Source: Gymnopilus junonius (taxonomy: Eukaryota > Basidiomycota > Agaricomycetes > Agaricales > Galerinaceae). From it: a stretch of DNA of 64,000 bases. The stretch spans positions 22,052 through 86,051 of the forward strand of contig JADNYJ010000162.1 in the NCBI GenBank assembly GCA_015501075.1, written 5' to 3'. Shown here in pieces: positions 33,074-45,979 of this stretch. The notes under the pieces are model-generated. The model was not told where the DNA came from. It ran no database searches and was given only the letters and a program-made list of their open reading frames with translations. Numbering within the stretch: position 1 is the stretch's first letter; every line of letters starts with the position of its first letter. Position numbers and translations under genes: made by a program.

Positions 33074-35230
33074 TGTCGCCGTTCGTTTTCTCTTTCTTGT
33101 ATAATTCTTGCCGAATGCGAGTTGGGTATTGAAGTATGCGTTGTCCGAACCGCGGCGGAAGCCTTTCCCCTTTCCGAATTCATCCTCTCACCATCGACGT
33201 CAACTTGAAACCTTGTCAGGGCATCCATTGCACCTTTTGGCCCAAATGACATAGCGGAAGCTGAGTGCCACTCGGGTGCCACGACGAGCTACCCGTACCA
33301 GTGTCGCTGAGTTTTCTTTTACAACCAGCTGCTCGTCTGACTGATCTGAAACAGTCATTTAAGTTCCGCAGTGACATATTTTTACCTTCCTAACGTACAA
33401 AATGAAGTCTTAGACGATGTCATTGGCGGATTGTCCAACTTCTAACCTAAGCGTGTGGTGGGGAAGGAGATTTGCTAACCTCTTTGGAAACGATTCTGTA
33501 ATGTCTTTCAGCCCTGAAGTCCTATTCAATGGTTATCTTCTCCACCTCACGGATGATGGGCCCGATGTATTCTTTGCGACATAAATTTCCGACATTACCC
33601 AGAAAGACAACAAAGGTAAAGTGTTGGCGTTTGTTAAACGGCTTTCTTTAAATAATGCTTCCAGGATTGATAACGACACGTATGTCAGTGATGTCAGCCT
33701 TCTTCCTTACCTATTGAAATGAGGTAGCTGACTATAGCATCAATTCTTTGGAGTCTGGACTTCTTCGTCACTTTACAGATCTCATTCATTCTAATTGGAG
33801 CGGGTAAACGGTGAGTCCTAGGAAATACTCCTGCAATTGGTAGAGGGTAATAAACCGCCTTAGGAGCATTTTTTTCATTTATCTTGCCAAGGTAACTGAG
33901 CATTTCCCTGACTCCTCGGACCTTCAGTTAAAGGCGCTAGGCTCCCCATCGCTCGGCCAGTCGGACGACCATAGAGGCTTTGAAACTCGATATATCGTAC
34001 CCGCGTTGGGCTAAAGGTAGGCATATTGCCATCGTAACATCAAGGTCAAAGGTTCGTTAGTCACGTCCTGTACCACTCATAATCAGTTTGGGTGCGAGAA
34101 CCGGTCCGTTTTCGGACTTCTTCCTAACAGTGCGAGTGGGAAGATAGCTCTACAACAAGGAAATACAAGTCCTAGATAGCGTTCAAACTGCACGACATGC
34201 CATTTTCTATTGTTCTGGACGATCGAAGTTAACAGATCTGTGGTCTGGAGATGGAAGTGGGTGCTTCTAAGGATAAGGTATCTGTACGATACTCTCCTGC
34301 AGGCGTAGGAAAGGTTGATGTGGCCGTTGAACCTCCTGAATAGTCGGGAGAGCAAATGTGGCCTACTCTCAAGGCGCTTCAATTAATGCTGACGCTGACT
34401 GGCTCGTAGTCAAAGGCGACAAGCCATCGCTAAATTAAAGGAAACTGTCAGTCAAATTTCGACTTAAATATGGTAGAAGTTGCAACATATTGGTAGCCTC
34501 CAGAGCAACACGCAGTCTGAGCGGTACATCCATCACCGAAAGGAAGTGGTGCACAATTTATTCCAACGACTTCATCTGGTTCAACGACGATTCCCAGAAG
34601 TGAAAAGATCGATTTAACCCCTGGACTTGATGTCTGGCTTGGCCAAGTGAGAACGATTCGTGATAAATAGTGTTGATAAGTAGATGCTTGCAGCTAGCTA
34701 GGGAATTGGTAACCCACACTGGTGACACTATTGCAACAAAGAAGCTGTTCGTCGCACGAGCCGGCTGGTACCTTTCGCGCCTCTAATTCACTGGGGTATC
34801 GCTGTTCAGAAAGGAAATTAGCAGGCTCAATTAGTAAATTTCTAGTAAGTGGAAGTCATATTTACTGGAAACGAATCAAATACAGAGCCCCTGTGGCGGT
34901 AGGAAGGACGGTCGAATGAAATGCGAGCAGGCTGGCTGTCATTCGGTACATCACGATGAGAGAGAATTCGAAGTTATGTGAAACATTTCTTTTCACAGAA
35001 TTATTTTATATGCTGTGGAAAGAACCCAAGGGTACCCACTCCTTTCTTACGCACCAATATAGGGATCAGTGGATAGTGCTGTTCATTATTGTGGCGTCGT
35101 CACCTGACCCCCACTTGCAACATGACGGACAGGTAAAGTGGCTATACCTCCATATAATAAAGGCTTTGACAGGGGAAGGCTCGAATTGCGCCTGTCCAAA
35201 TTAATTCGAGTGCATTTTGTATTGACCCAT
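33074..35230. other. Intergenic 2.2 kb with traces of a decayed coding sequence
   Basis: Around 34228-34375 on the plus strand a frame reads EMEVGASKDKVSVRYSPAG, VGKVDVAVEPPE, then a stop and MWPTLKALQLMLTLTGS. It looks coding-like but is broken and unassigned. Nothing else is supported. Confidence 0.35.
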
Positions 35231-35980
35231 TGTGGAGACGGTACTCCGTCTGAGCACGGAATTACGCAAAATCATTACGGCGGCAGACTCACCTCGATCT
35301 ATTAGTGAGTCAGCTGCGACACCGCCAACGGCCCAGCTCGAAGCCACTGAATTGAAAGAATTTGTTTCCGTCCACCTGCTCAACTCGCACTGGCAACGTG
35401 ATTACAGAAAATTACCATATATGTATAAGTTTCCTTTTACTTTATTCCTTGTCAGGGCAACCACCTCGCTAATTTCTTATTCCTTCATTCATCTCTTTGG
35501 CGCCCTGACTTGTCCCCATTCAAATTTCAGCCTTAGATTTATTCCTATAAAAATTTCAAGGAAATTTTCGTAGCTAAAAGAGGTATATAAACCATGTAGT
35601 AGCTACATATTTTCTTCGGTTAATTTCAGTGCATTTTTCCCCACTCAAAACAGAGCTACAAGAGCTCTATCCGACTTGCGAAGAAGTCAAAATCTCCAAA
35701 CCTACTCACTTTCTCACGGGTACAGGCAACTTTGGAATCTACTCAAAGTTCCTTACCCACTCGTATTCTCTCATTTGAGCTCGCTAAGGACACTCGAGGT
35801 GATCCTTAGGCTCTCTTATTCCACCAAACACCCTCAAAGCATCAAGACTTATTTTTCATTTCACCACTATCTACTTGAACATAGTACCCTAGTATTTGAT
35901 TGTTCCGTCAATCATCTTACTCGGTTCCTTCGGATTTCCCCTCGTCTTATACCGTTCCCACACAGAACGGGTTATTTACA
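35231..35980 (+). repeat. 5' LTR of a Ty3/gypsy element (750 bp)
   Basis: It starts TGTGGAG and ends TTTACA. A second copy at 44386-45134 confirms both borders. A TATA-like GGTATATAAACC occurs near 35582. Two bases after the end, TGGAGCCCACCGCG is a plausible primer-binding site. Confidence 0.85.
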
Positions 35981-36127
35981 ACTGGAGCCCACCGCGAGGG
36001 GGTTCTAAGGTTTCTTTTGTCTCAAGTTTCATCAAAAATCGGGTGCTTGTTTTCGCATCAGCGGAATCAATTATAAACTCGAACTCTTGGCAAAAAATCC
36101 ACCCGAGGTATTCTGCATACAATTTGT

Positions 36128-37567
36128 AGGCTACCCTTCGCTACTCAATAACGGATTCGTCATTCTACACCCCTAATGAATCCTCAACCATTTCCGACCA
36201 AAACTTAACAACTCTGCCAGCTGGCACAGGCGGAACTAGTCCTATCGAAGATGGACCAGGTTCTCCTATCATAGGACGATTAAATCCAGCCCAGTGGACG
36301 GATCAAAACAGGGATCGAGATCAGCACGAAGCCGATCAAGAACATACCCGGGCTCACGACGAGCATCGGGATACACATAGTGATCTAGACGAAGAACAAT
36401 TTGAGAAAAGCATATCAAACAAGAAACTTCCATCACTCACCTCATTAATCAAACCCAAAATGTCTATGCCATCAAGAAACCACTCTTCGGCACCTAAGTT
36501 TGATGGGCAGCCAAGTGAGCTCACCCGATTCCTCAACGAAGTCCATCGTCTCGGCACAAGAGCCCTCCTTGATGAAAGAGAAATCATTGAATGGGCACTC
36601 GAGTACCTTGGATCAGATGAATATGAATTGTGGGGGCAGTTGTCCTGAGTCGAAAGGAAAAGACTGGGAAAGCTTCAAAACTGCAGTAACTGAACTTTAT
36701 CCTGGCGCAACCGGCGACCGCAAATATACTGTACACGAGCTACAAGTATTAACCGAGGAATGGCAATCAAAACCAATCACTAGTCAGAATCAATTTGGAG
36801 AATATTTTAGAGAGTTCTTACGAATTGCAAATTTCCTCAAAAGCAAGGATCGACTTTCAGATCGCGAAGTAAGCAACATGTTTATGCAAGGACTTCACAT
36901 CGACTTCTGCAAGCGAGTTCGCGAACAGCTTCGAATCAAGAGCCCTGACCACCATCTTGATGATCCATGGACTCTTACCGAGATAAAAGTCGCTGCTGTG
37001 ATGATAACACCTTCAGCAAAAATAGCAGCATTGCCAGATAATCCACCCACTAAAGCAGAATCATCCCGAGCTCGCAGCAAAGTCAAGAAAGAAGTTTTTG
37101 ATGCAGCAAGCATCCAGGCAGGGCTAGATGAAGGAAAATGGGCAGACGTGGTGGCGATGACATTAATGAAGAAATTAAATCTCTCACCTAATGAGGTGCC
37201 AAATCCGAACCGAACACGCAAGGGGTTCTGTTTATTTTGCAGTGACCCTGCCCATTTCCTTGCCAATTGCCCTAAACTGGCTGAATACGTCGCCAAAGGA
37301 TGGTGCAAGCGTGATGATAGAGGACAGGTATTGACAACTAATGGAGCAAAAGTTACATCGCAAACGGCGGAAGGAAAGAACTTAATGGATCAGATTGATA
37401 ATTGGCGCCGAGCCAATCCCTCTATAGCGATGGTTTCGGCACATGTCGTGGAAGTCCACGAGGTACCATCTGCCCGGATTGAAGAAGTCAGCGAGGATGA
37501 CCTTCCACGGAAGAACAAATACTTACCCAACGGGATCTGGAAGAAATCGAGACGTTTCAGGTGCTAG
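36128..37567 (+). pseudogene. Ty3/gypsy Gag with zinc knuckle, one frameshift
   Basis: An open frame without an evident ATG runs from about 36128, through NLTTLPAGTGG and an acidic/charged region, to MPSRNHSSAPKFDGQPSELT and RFLNEVHRLG, a capsid-like start. At about 36640-36650 the frame shifts by one base at WGQL/PESKGKDWESF. It then stays open through YFREFLRIANFLKSKDRLSD to a CCHC-like knuckle CLFCSDPAHFLANC and stops at 37565-37567. In the intact element Gag would assemble the particle that holds the RNA. Confidence 0.75.
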
Positions 37568-37727
37568 CGATACAGGCCACTAAGAAGGCCGAAGTTGCAA
37601 AACAAAAACTGGTCTCACCTAAGCCAAACATCTGTGGCCCGACAACTCGAAGCATGGGAAAACAACAGCAGATGGCCGAGAAGAACAAGCCTTCCCAGGT
37701 GCCGCCTGTGTCTTCGCCTATACGAAT

Positions 37728-40700
37728 GTGGCTCAGTTTCGATATGTGACGCCGATCGAAGATCCTAAATTAATCAGCAGGGTAGCAGAAAAGGGACTGG
37801 ATACTGAAGTTGTGCTTACCCTTCGAGAATTGCTGGCAATATCCCCCGAAGTTTGCAAACAAGTAAAGGAACTTATAACGACCAAGCATGTTGTCCCTCC
37901 AGTGGAAATGGCACTCAATTTAAATCAGTTTTCATCAAATGCTCATGCAGCAAATGAAGACCTACATGAACAAGGGCTGAGGCTCCCAGATACAAAGAAG
38001 GGACTAATCGTGGCGAAGCACACAGAAAAACTGCGCGCTATTGATATCATGCTCAAAAGCGACATCAAGATTGAAGCATTGGTTGACAGTGGATCTATGG
38101 TGGTTGCTTTGCGACGCGACAAGTGGGAATTGCTAGGCCAGCCAGTTCGGTCAGATCATTTAATGATAATGAAGACGGCGAATCTTACTAGCAATGCAAC
38201 CCTCGGTCTCCTCCATAATCTTCCTATCACAATCGGGATCATGTATTCTATGTGCAGGTTCAGGTGGTCGAAGATGCCCCATATGAGATGTTATTGGGCT
38301 TACCTTTTTTCTCCTTAACCATGGCTATATTCCGATTTCGAGGATGGTGCGGTTCATATGACTATGGTGGATCCTAATACGAAGTCCATCATCACGTGCC
38401 AACGAGAACATGAGATGTCTACAGATGGACTTACTGGGGCTCGGACCTCGGGAATTAATTTTGATGGTCGACTATCGCAGTAGTCCTGCGGAAGATGAGA
38501 TGGGGACTCACACGATAATGATGATGTGAGCTCCGAAGATGGCATGCCAGGTCTTCAAAGCATGTCCAATACCGATATTGACAAGAAGACTACCAGGCCA
38601 TGCTAATCGATGATGAATGGGGAAGTCAATGAAGCCACCTAGATGCACAGAGGTGCCCGATTCGGACTCTGACTTCGACTGGTCCGACGTTCTGGTTACA
38701 CATGCAACAGAAGTCTCAAACTTCGCAGTCACTGCTAAAAATAGTGGAAGTCCATCAATCTACCTCGGGAATGGGCTGCAGAAGTACTCGCCTACAAAAG
38801 TAGAAAACCGTGTGAAGCCCATCGCTACCACCCTTCCCAAGATTTTCGTATTGTTCGCAAAGTTCCCTCCGATCCGTTGGCTGGCATACCGGGTTACCAG
38901 TGCACCCACCTGAGTTCACACCAGGGAAAAGATACGGAGGACAGAAAGGAGCAAATGAGAGTTAATGAGGATGGTTTCTTTGGCCTGAAGAGGAGAAAAC
39001 TTATCCATTTTATTCTCAAGGCGCAGGAAGACGGCTTCGCCTGGGACGAGACTGAAAAAGGAAAGTTCTCATCAGACTATTTTGAGCCAGTGGTCATCCC
39101 GACAGTCGAGCACGTACCTTGGGTCTTATGGAACATTCCGATCCCTGGGGGATCTACGATCAAGTCATTGATGTCATTAAGGCAAAAATAGCCTCCGGCG
39201 TCTATGAACCTTCCAACTCCTCCTATCGGTCGCGTTGGTTCACAGTCATGAAGAAGGATGGAAAATCCCTCTGCCTTGTCCATGATCTGCAACCTCTCAA
39301 CCAGGTTGCTATCAAGGATTCAGCCTTACCTCCCCATGTCGAGACCTATGCGGAGTCTTTTGGCAGGAGGTTGTTATGGAATGTTCGACCTTTTGTCGGA
39401 TTCGATCAGCGTGAGCTTGCTGTAAAATCGCGGGATCTCACCACCTTTCAAACTCCCCTTGGAACTTTTCGTCTAACATCCATTCCTATGGGGTATATGA
39501 ACTCTATGCAAATCCAACATGGTGATATGACCTTCCTGCTTCAAGATGAAATCCCACATATTACTATTCCATTCGTCGATGATGTACCAGTCAAGGGGCC
39601 GCAACTCGTTATGAACTCCCTGGAGGAGGTTATGAAACTATTCTGGATAATCCAGGAATACGTTGATTTGTTTGGGAGCACCTGAACAATGTCAATCGTA
39701 TTATTCAACAGATTAGGCATGCTGGAGGTACCTTTTTGGGTCCGAAGTCAAACCTATGCTCGGAAACTGCTGTGGTCATTGGACACCATTGTACCTATGA
39801 TGGCTGGGTCCCTTTGGAGTCTCGGGTCCCAGAAAATTATTGATTGGCCGGTTTGTGAATCTCTGACCGATGTCAGGGGCTTCCTTGGCATGTTGGGCAC
39901 CATTCATATCTTCATCAAGGACTATGCTCAGCATGCTAGGCCTCTTGTCGATTTAACTCAAAAGAATGTACCTTTTGAATTTGGGGACGAGCAGCTTTTG
40001 GCTATGGAGAAGCTGAAAAATGTTTGCCCAGACTTGTCTGGCTATTCATGCTATTGACTATAACTTGGATAACAAAGTTACTCTTGCTGTTGACTCATCC
40101 TGGATGGCAGTTGGCTATGTTCTCTCACAGCAGGATGATGATGGGAGGCGGTATCCCTCTCATTTTGGTTCAATTACATGGAATGAGCGAGAGCAATGTT
40201 ACTCACAAGTGAAGGTCGAACTTTATGGCCTTTTTCGTGCGCTTAAGGATGTGCAAAATCTATATCATTGGAGCACAAAACCTCGTGGTCGAGGTCGATG
40301 CAAAATACATCAAAGGGATGATTAACAATCCCGACATTGTTTCTAGTGCAGCTGCCAACCGATGGTTAGCCGGAATTCTTCTGTTCAACTTCAAACTTGC
40401 CACATACCTGGTAAAGACCACACCGCTGCTGATGGTTTGTCCAGGTGCTGCCAATCTGAAAATGACCTCATGGACGGTGAAGATATCGATCAGTGGATCG
40501 ACGAGGCGAATGGTTTTGCTGTCGAGATGCCTGAACTCCTCAGTAATGTGTTCAGGTCCCCCAGCTGTGCTCACCTTGTTGAATCTGGTTTCGCCGGTGA
40601 TGCTCCTTACTATGACCGAAAATGTGATAACCCTGCCTCTGAGTGACAAAGCAGAGAGGCAGGACTTACTTATCAAATGTATCAAGGTAATTCTTGGGTA

Positions 40701-42001
40701 ATCCAGTCAGGCCCGATAATGTTATGGACTTGGAATTCTCCCGATTTATTCATCAGGCCTCCGATTTCTTTATTCAAGGGGGTCAGCTTTGGTGCAAGGA
40801 TCATTCTGGATGGCACAAGCTATGCATACCTCGCGAAAAATGCTTGATCCTAATAACTCAGGCCCATGATGACCTTGGACATAAAGGTGTCTTCTCAGTC
40901 CATCTTCACCTCCTCGAACGATTCTGGTGGCCATGTCTCGAAAACGATGTCAAGTGGTATATTCGTACCTGTCATGAATGTCAGCTTCATCAAGTCAAGA
41001 AGCTTCATATTCCACCTACCATACCCACTCCTCGTGGATTATTTCGCAAAGCATATATCAATACTATGCTCATGCCCAAGGCTGCGGGATACCATATATT
41101 GTACATGCCTGCTGTTTGCTCACTGCATGGCCTGAATGGGCTATGCTTCGCAAAGAAAATGCCCTGGCAATTTCAAAGTTTATTTTTAATGATATTCTTT
41201 GCCAATGGGGAGCAGTAGAAGAGATTGTTACAGATAATGCACCTCAGTATATTCAGGCTGTCAAGCTTCTTCAAGTGAAGTACCACATCCATTATATTAG
41301 GATCTCACCTTACAACTCAAAAGCTCAAGGTCCCATTGAGTGATGCCACTTCGACGTTCGAGAGGCAGTGGTCAAGGCAGCGGATGGTGATGAGTCTTGC
41401 TGGCCAAATGTTGCGCCTTTGATCTTCTGGGCAGAGTGAGTTACTATTATGAAATCGACAGGGCACTCACCATTTTACCTCGCCCATGGTGTCAAGCCTT
41501 TGCTTCCTTTCGATCTCGCCGAAGCTTACCTACCTGGCACCACAGCCCGATAGCAAACTCACCACAGAGGATCTAATTGTAGAATGAGTGAGAATGCTCC
41601 AGAAATGACCTGAGCAGCTCGCCATTGTAAAAGAACAAGTATTGACGGCTCGCTGGGCAGCAATAGCAGCAAGGGAGAAGGACCACCTTGTGAGCAAGGT
41701 GGTGTTTTCGTTTAAACCCAGTTCCCTTGTGCTGGTTCGTAATTCCACAGTCGACAAGGACCTGGGAAGCAAGACTAAGCCCAGGTACTTTGGTCCCATG
41801 CTTGTCATATGCCAAACCCAAGGTGGTTCCTACCTTCTTGCCGAGCTTGATGGCTCGCTGTCAAAACTTCATTATGCTGTGTTCCGCCTCTTCCCATATT
41901 ACCCGCATAGTATGCATGCCATACCAGTTACTCAGATTCTTGATATCGCTGATTCTGACCTGGATGCATTGGCAGAAGAAGTGGAGGACGATGAAGAATA
42001 G
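37728..42001 (+). pseudogene. Ty3/gypsy Pol: protease, RT, RNase H, integrase, all broken
   Basis: Protease region 37728-38318: a DUF4100-like block (LRELLAISPEVCKQVKELI), then IEALVDSGSMVV with the D-S-G active site. Reverse transcriptase 39119-39685: RWFTVMKKDGKSLCLVHDLQ, FVGFDQREL, TPLGTFRLTSIPMGYMNS, and the dyad in PFVDDVP. RNase H 40020-40325: VTLAVDSSWMAVGYVLSQ and the E in KVELYGL. Integrase 40694-41343: zinc-finger region (HDDLGH..CHECQ), then YINTM where a D is expected (AAT at 41060-41062), IVTDNAPQY, QGPIE followed directly by TGA 41341-41343. The tail 41642-42001 reads YFGPMLVICQTQGGSYLLAE. Frame changes lie between almost all domains. Confidence 0.82.
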
Positions 42002-44385
42002 AATTCAAGAAATTCAAGTACAAAAGGGACGTATAGTCCCATGTCATGGCCTAAAAACACATTGGAAGCCATAACAAAAATAGACTTGTTGAGAGTCACC
42101 ATCGACTCAAATATAGGTTTCATCCTCACCCTGCTCAGTTATATTTTCTCGCTTTCTCTTTTTCAATTGGTTTAATTCAAGATATTTCATTTTGCTTCTC
42201 ATTCCCATGCCAGGCTTTACTCCTGCTCTGTTGGAGGATGCCACATTTGGTGAAGGTCCGGAGTGGATGTGGCGGGATGGTGCCCCATGACTCACAACTC
42301 TCCTCACAAGTGCCTCATCTGTTCCTCCAACCATTCCACCAATGTCTGTATCACCCTGGATTCATTGCCAATTCCGAGTTGATCCACGTTCATGGCAATT
42401 TCACCAGTGCACATAAGCATAGCGTTCGCTTCAACAAGATGGTTGGAAATTGATAAGCGCCAGCATGCTGCTTCCACTTGGAGAATTTGGGTGGTGGCCT
42501 CACGTGTTAGCCTCTGCATGGCCTCGCTATTTTCCCTGTCAACTGCCAGCTCAAGGAACACTTCGAAGCAGGTATCGTTCACTGCTAATGCTTCCAGATT
42601 GGCTCCGTTTCTCTTCGCAACAAAGGCTGCCTGAGCCATTTCAAAGAATGACATTGGAATGTTGGTCTCACTGCCTGTGTCTTCAGCTCCCCACTGGAGA
42701 GCTATGGCAGCATGTAGCTGACTGAGCAGGTGCTCAAGTGTCACCCTGTCATGGCTACAGAACACTGGGTAGATCAATAGTTGATTGACGGTGGCTTCGA
42801 TGGTGGCTAGTTCAGCATGATAGTACCCGGTGATAAGTTTAGGTAGTTTGAAGGTATGAAAAACGAAATAGATCGCTTTTATTTAACCCAACAAATATCC
42901 TTGACTTGTGTAAGTTCTGGGGAGTGTAAGTATCAATGTCTTTTAATTAAGTTCGCTTTTATGGGGTTTTACAATGAATTGTAGGGGCTCTTTGGATAAA
43001 GGATCGCTTTAATTGACTTTCTGGCTTAGAACTTCTCTAAACTTGAATATTCTCTTCTTGAGATAAAACTAGACTCTGGCTATGCTTTTGGACTGAAAGA
43101 CTTCATACTTTTGTAGCTGAGTGACACTCTGTCTACTCCCAACTACTCAACTAGGTCCTGACTTGTATAATAACGCCTTTGCTTAATTTATCTCTATTCT
43201 GAGCTCAATTCTTAGTTTGTCTGAAGCTTTCTGCACTTTTATATCAATCAAATGTCTTTCTATTATCTAGTTTAGAAGCCAGATGCTCGATTGTATTGCT
43301 ACAACTCGAGGGGTGCTGTCTGCTTGCTTTTCTATACTAATTCTACTGGGTTTTTATACTATTTTTCTGGGTGTCTTACTAAGCTAATTTGATAAGTGCT
43401 GTGTAATTAATTATCTCGTCATTGGTCTGCTTCAGAGTGAAGGGAATTATGCCATTGGCAGGGCATATTCATCAAGCGCCAAATATTTAACTCATTGCCA
43501 TTTAAGGCATTTTATCGGATTAATATTCCTGCTGTTGCGATCTTGCAACAGCCGGTACATTATGGTGTCTTTAATATTTTATCTACCTTGCAGAGGATTT
43601 TGTCTGAGCCCTCAGGGGATGGCTAATATGTCTAGGATAGGTGTATACTTATTAGTTCTACAAGGTAGCGCGAGGGGATGAGCATCCTTGCTTCGCATCT
43701 TCATATTACCAAAAATAGCACCCGCTCCAATGTCGATCATCATGGATCATTTCATCTCCGGTTACATTCCTCCGGATGGTAAAAATAGATTACACCACTT
43801 CGGAGTAATTGACTTGTTTAGTCTGCCGTTCTGCATTTCTATATCGGGTCAAAGGCTGTTCCCATTGTCTGTGTGCATCTCCACACTCCCTTGGTATTAA
43901 TTTTAAATAACTCGAGGCCCCTACTAGTGTGTAAGGACTGTAGTAATTCACTTCTGTATCTTATAATAAATGATTAATGATTACTAGGTTATCATAATCA
44001 TTATATCTTCTGATATTAAGCTTTTAATGTTTTAAATGTGGTTTTCTCAAGTATATTTGGGATGTCTAAGCTCGGGAAGGCTGTCAACAACCTATATTAA
44101 TTTATAGAGATGGCCAAAAATAATGGGGATGGCCCATTTTCACACATAACCATGTAACGGTCTCATCACCGGCAACGCTTCCAAGTATCGCATTGTATGA
44201 CTCGGCATTGCATGGATATATGTCCCAGATAGTTGGGAGCTGCTCCTGGTTCTCTTGCGGTAGAGAGTCTTCTTCATTTTCGGACATCGACATATCGCTC
44301 AAAGTTTTGTCAATGGCAGCTGTCATGGGTGTTTTATTCTGACATGAGCTGACAGGGATGTCAGCATTCAAAACTTCCTGGGAGG
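42002..44385. other. AT-rich region between gypsy pol and the second LTR
   Basis: It contains one longer minus-strand frame (42304-42777, listed separately) and an AT-rich, gene-free part 42850-44100. The frame 44102-44404 runs into the LTR and is not supported. Confidence 0.4.
42304..42777 (-). CDS. Uncharacterised open frame, about 157 aa
   Basis: It reads VTLEHLLSQLHAAIALQWGA, FFEMAQAAFVAKRNGANLEA, FEVFLELAVDRENSEAMQRL and ends EWLEEQMRHL. It is predicted to be helical and acidic, without a domain I recognise. The frame also extends upstream of the first ATG. It is probably part of a repeat-associated ORF; a basic stretch (NQLKKRKREN) in another frame follows at about 42150. Support is only length and amino-acid composition. 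Confidence 0.3.
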   Translation of the reverse strand: MIYPVFCSHDRVTLEHLLSQLHAAIALQWGAEDTGSETNIPMSFFEMAQAAFVAKRNGANLEALAVNDTCFEVFLELAVDRENSEAMQRLTREATTQILQVEAACWRLSISNHLVEANAMLMCTGEIAMNVDQLGIGNESRVIQTLVEWLEEQMRHL

Positions 44386-45134
44386 TGTGGAGTCGGTACT
44401 CCATCTGAGCATGGAATTATGCAAAATCGTTACAGTGGCAGACTCACCTCAATCTTTTAGTGAGTTAGCTGTGACACTGCCAATGGCCCAGCTTGAAGCC
44501 ACTGAATTGAAAGATTTTGTTTCCGTCCACCTGCTCAACTTGCACTGGCAATGTGATTACAGAAATTTACCATATATGTATATTTTCCTTTTACTTTATT
44601 CCTTGTCAGGGCAACCACCTCGCTAATTCCTTATTCCTTCATTCATCTTTTTGGTGCCCTGACTTGTCCCCATTCAAATTTTAGCCTTAGATTTATTCCT
44701 ATAAAATTTTCAAGGAAATTTTCATAGCTAAAGAGGTATAAAAACCATGTAGTAGCTACATATTTTCTTTGGTTAATCTCAGTGTATTTTTCCCCACTCA
44801 AAACGAGAGCTACAAGAGCTCTATCTGACTTGCGAAGAAGTCAAAGTCTCCAAACTTACTCACTTTCTCATGGGTACAGGCAACTTTGGGATCTACTCAA
44901 AGTTCCTTACCCACTCATATTCTCTCATTTGAGCTTGCTAAGGACACTTGAGGTGACCCTTAGGCTCTTTTATTCCACCAAACACCCTCAAAACAGCAAG
45001 ACTTATTTTTCTTTTCACAACTATCTACTTGGACATAGTACCCTAGTATTTGATTGTTCCGTCAATCATCTTACTCAGTTCCTTCAGATTTCCCCTCATC
45101 TTATACCATTCCCACACAGAACGGGTTATTTACA
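44386..45134 (+). repeat. Unpaired Ty3/gypsy LTR (749 bp), CpG-decayed
   Basis: It aligns along its whole length with 35231-35980, with the same TGTGGAG start and TTTACA end. No target duplication (GGAGG before, CTACA after) and no PBS after it. In the first about 190 bp I counted 18 differences, 12 of them a CG in the other copy changed to TG or CA here. It is either a solo LTR or the displaced 3' LTR of the element at 35231; GGGAGG just before it could be a PPT. Confidence 0.85.
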
Positions 45135-45970
45135 CTACATTGTCTGGGTCATTGTAGAAGTCAATGTGAGTTGCTTCAAGAAGATTTCTGTCATCTCCCA
45201 CAGCACAATCATGAGAAGACATTGCTATGGAGGTTAAGATGGATTTAATACTTGAGTAGTGGGATAGATTTATGAAGTTCCTTCACCATTTTATATGCCA
45301 GTCAGTGGTCAGTGCTTGTTTGTATCTCAAAAAAAAAAAAGTCCTTGACTTGTGTTTTCTTCAGTATAATTTTTGAAAGAACAAGCCTGCAAACAAACAG
45401 TTATTTACAGTAACATTGAGGGCACAATTTCCATAAGATACTGCTTAGCAAAACAATGACAATCCCCTGTGGGGACCTTGAGTTTCTTGTCTAACTGGAT
45501 ATGCAGGGATAATTTGACTTATTACAGGTCCATAAAATAGAGGTATATTAGTTCCAGTTTGTTGACACAAAAGTCCAAGGATATAATAATGGGAATATGT
45601 TATTTACCTTCCTAAATTATCGATCTAATGTGAGTTTTTGTGCAAATGTATTGACAGCAATGGATAATTTTAGAAAATAAATTGCTGCTCTTGGTGCTGC
45701 TGACAATCAGTTCAGGGGATCAGGAGTGTTCAGGATTCACTGAACAGGTTCAACCCCACTGAGTATTCATCCAAACCTTAGACTGAACAGTAGGTTCAGT
45801 TCAGTGAATTTGAGGCTCATGGAACCAGACTTGGGTCCAGTTCTGCATCAGTTCAGGTTCTAACTTCAGTTTGGGACCAGACTGCAGCAACACTAGTCTC
45901 AACTGGTTGAGCTTATGCCTTCAAGAGTGATATCCTTACCTTTTCGGTTCCTGGGTTACATTATTGATCA
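45135..45970. other. Repeat-derived, GTTCAG-rich stretch
   Basis: About 45700-45900 is built from many GTTCAG/CTGAAC hexamers in both orientations and looks like a degenerate short element. No gene. Confidence 0.4.
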
Positions 45971-45979
45971 ATTGTTCAA

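Larger units (their letters stand above)
35231..42001 (+). mobile_element. Decayed Ty3/gypsy retrotransposon (DUF4100-type), no adjacent 3' LTR
   Basis: The order is 5' LTR, PBS, Gag, DUF4100-like region plus protease, RT, RNase H, integrase and a C-terminal chromatin/SH3-like tail. This is the Ty3/gypsy order (integrase last). The frame changes several times. No LTR follows 42001 directly; the related LTR at 44386 is 2.4 kb further and has no matching target duplication (CCCAT before 35231, CTACA after 45134). Confidence 0.85.

Noticed and set aside
35231..45134. One intact gypsy element with LTRs at both ends
   Set aside because: The flanks of the two LTRs do not match as a target duplication, 2.4 kb of unrelated sequence lie between pol and the second LTR, and the LTRs differ at many CpG sites; pairing is possible but unproven.
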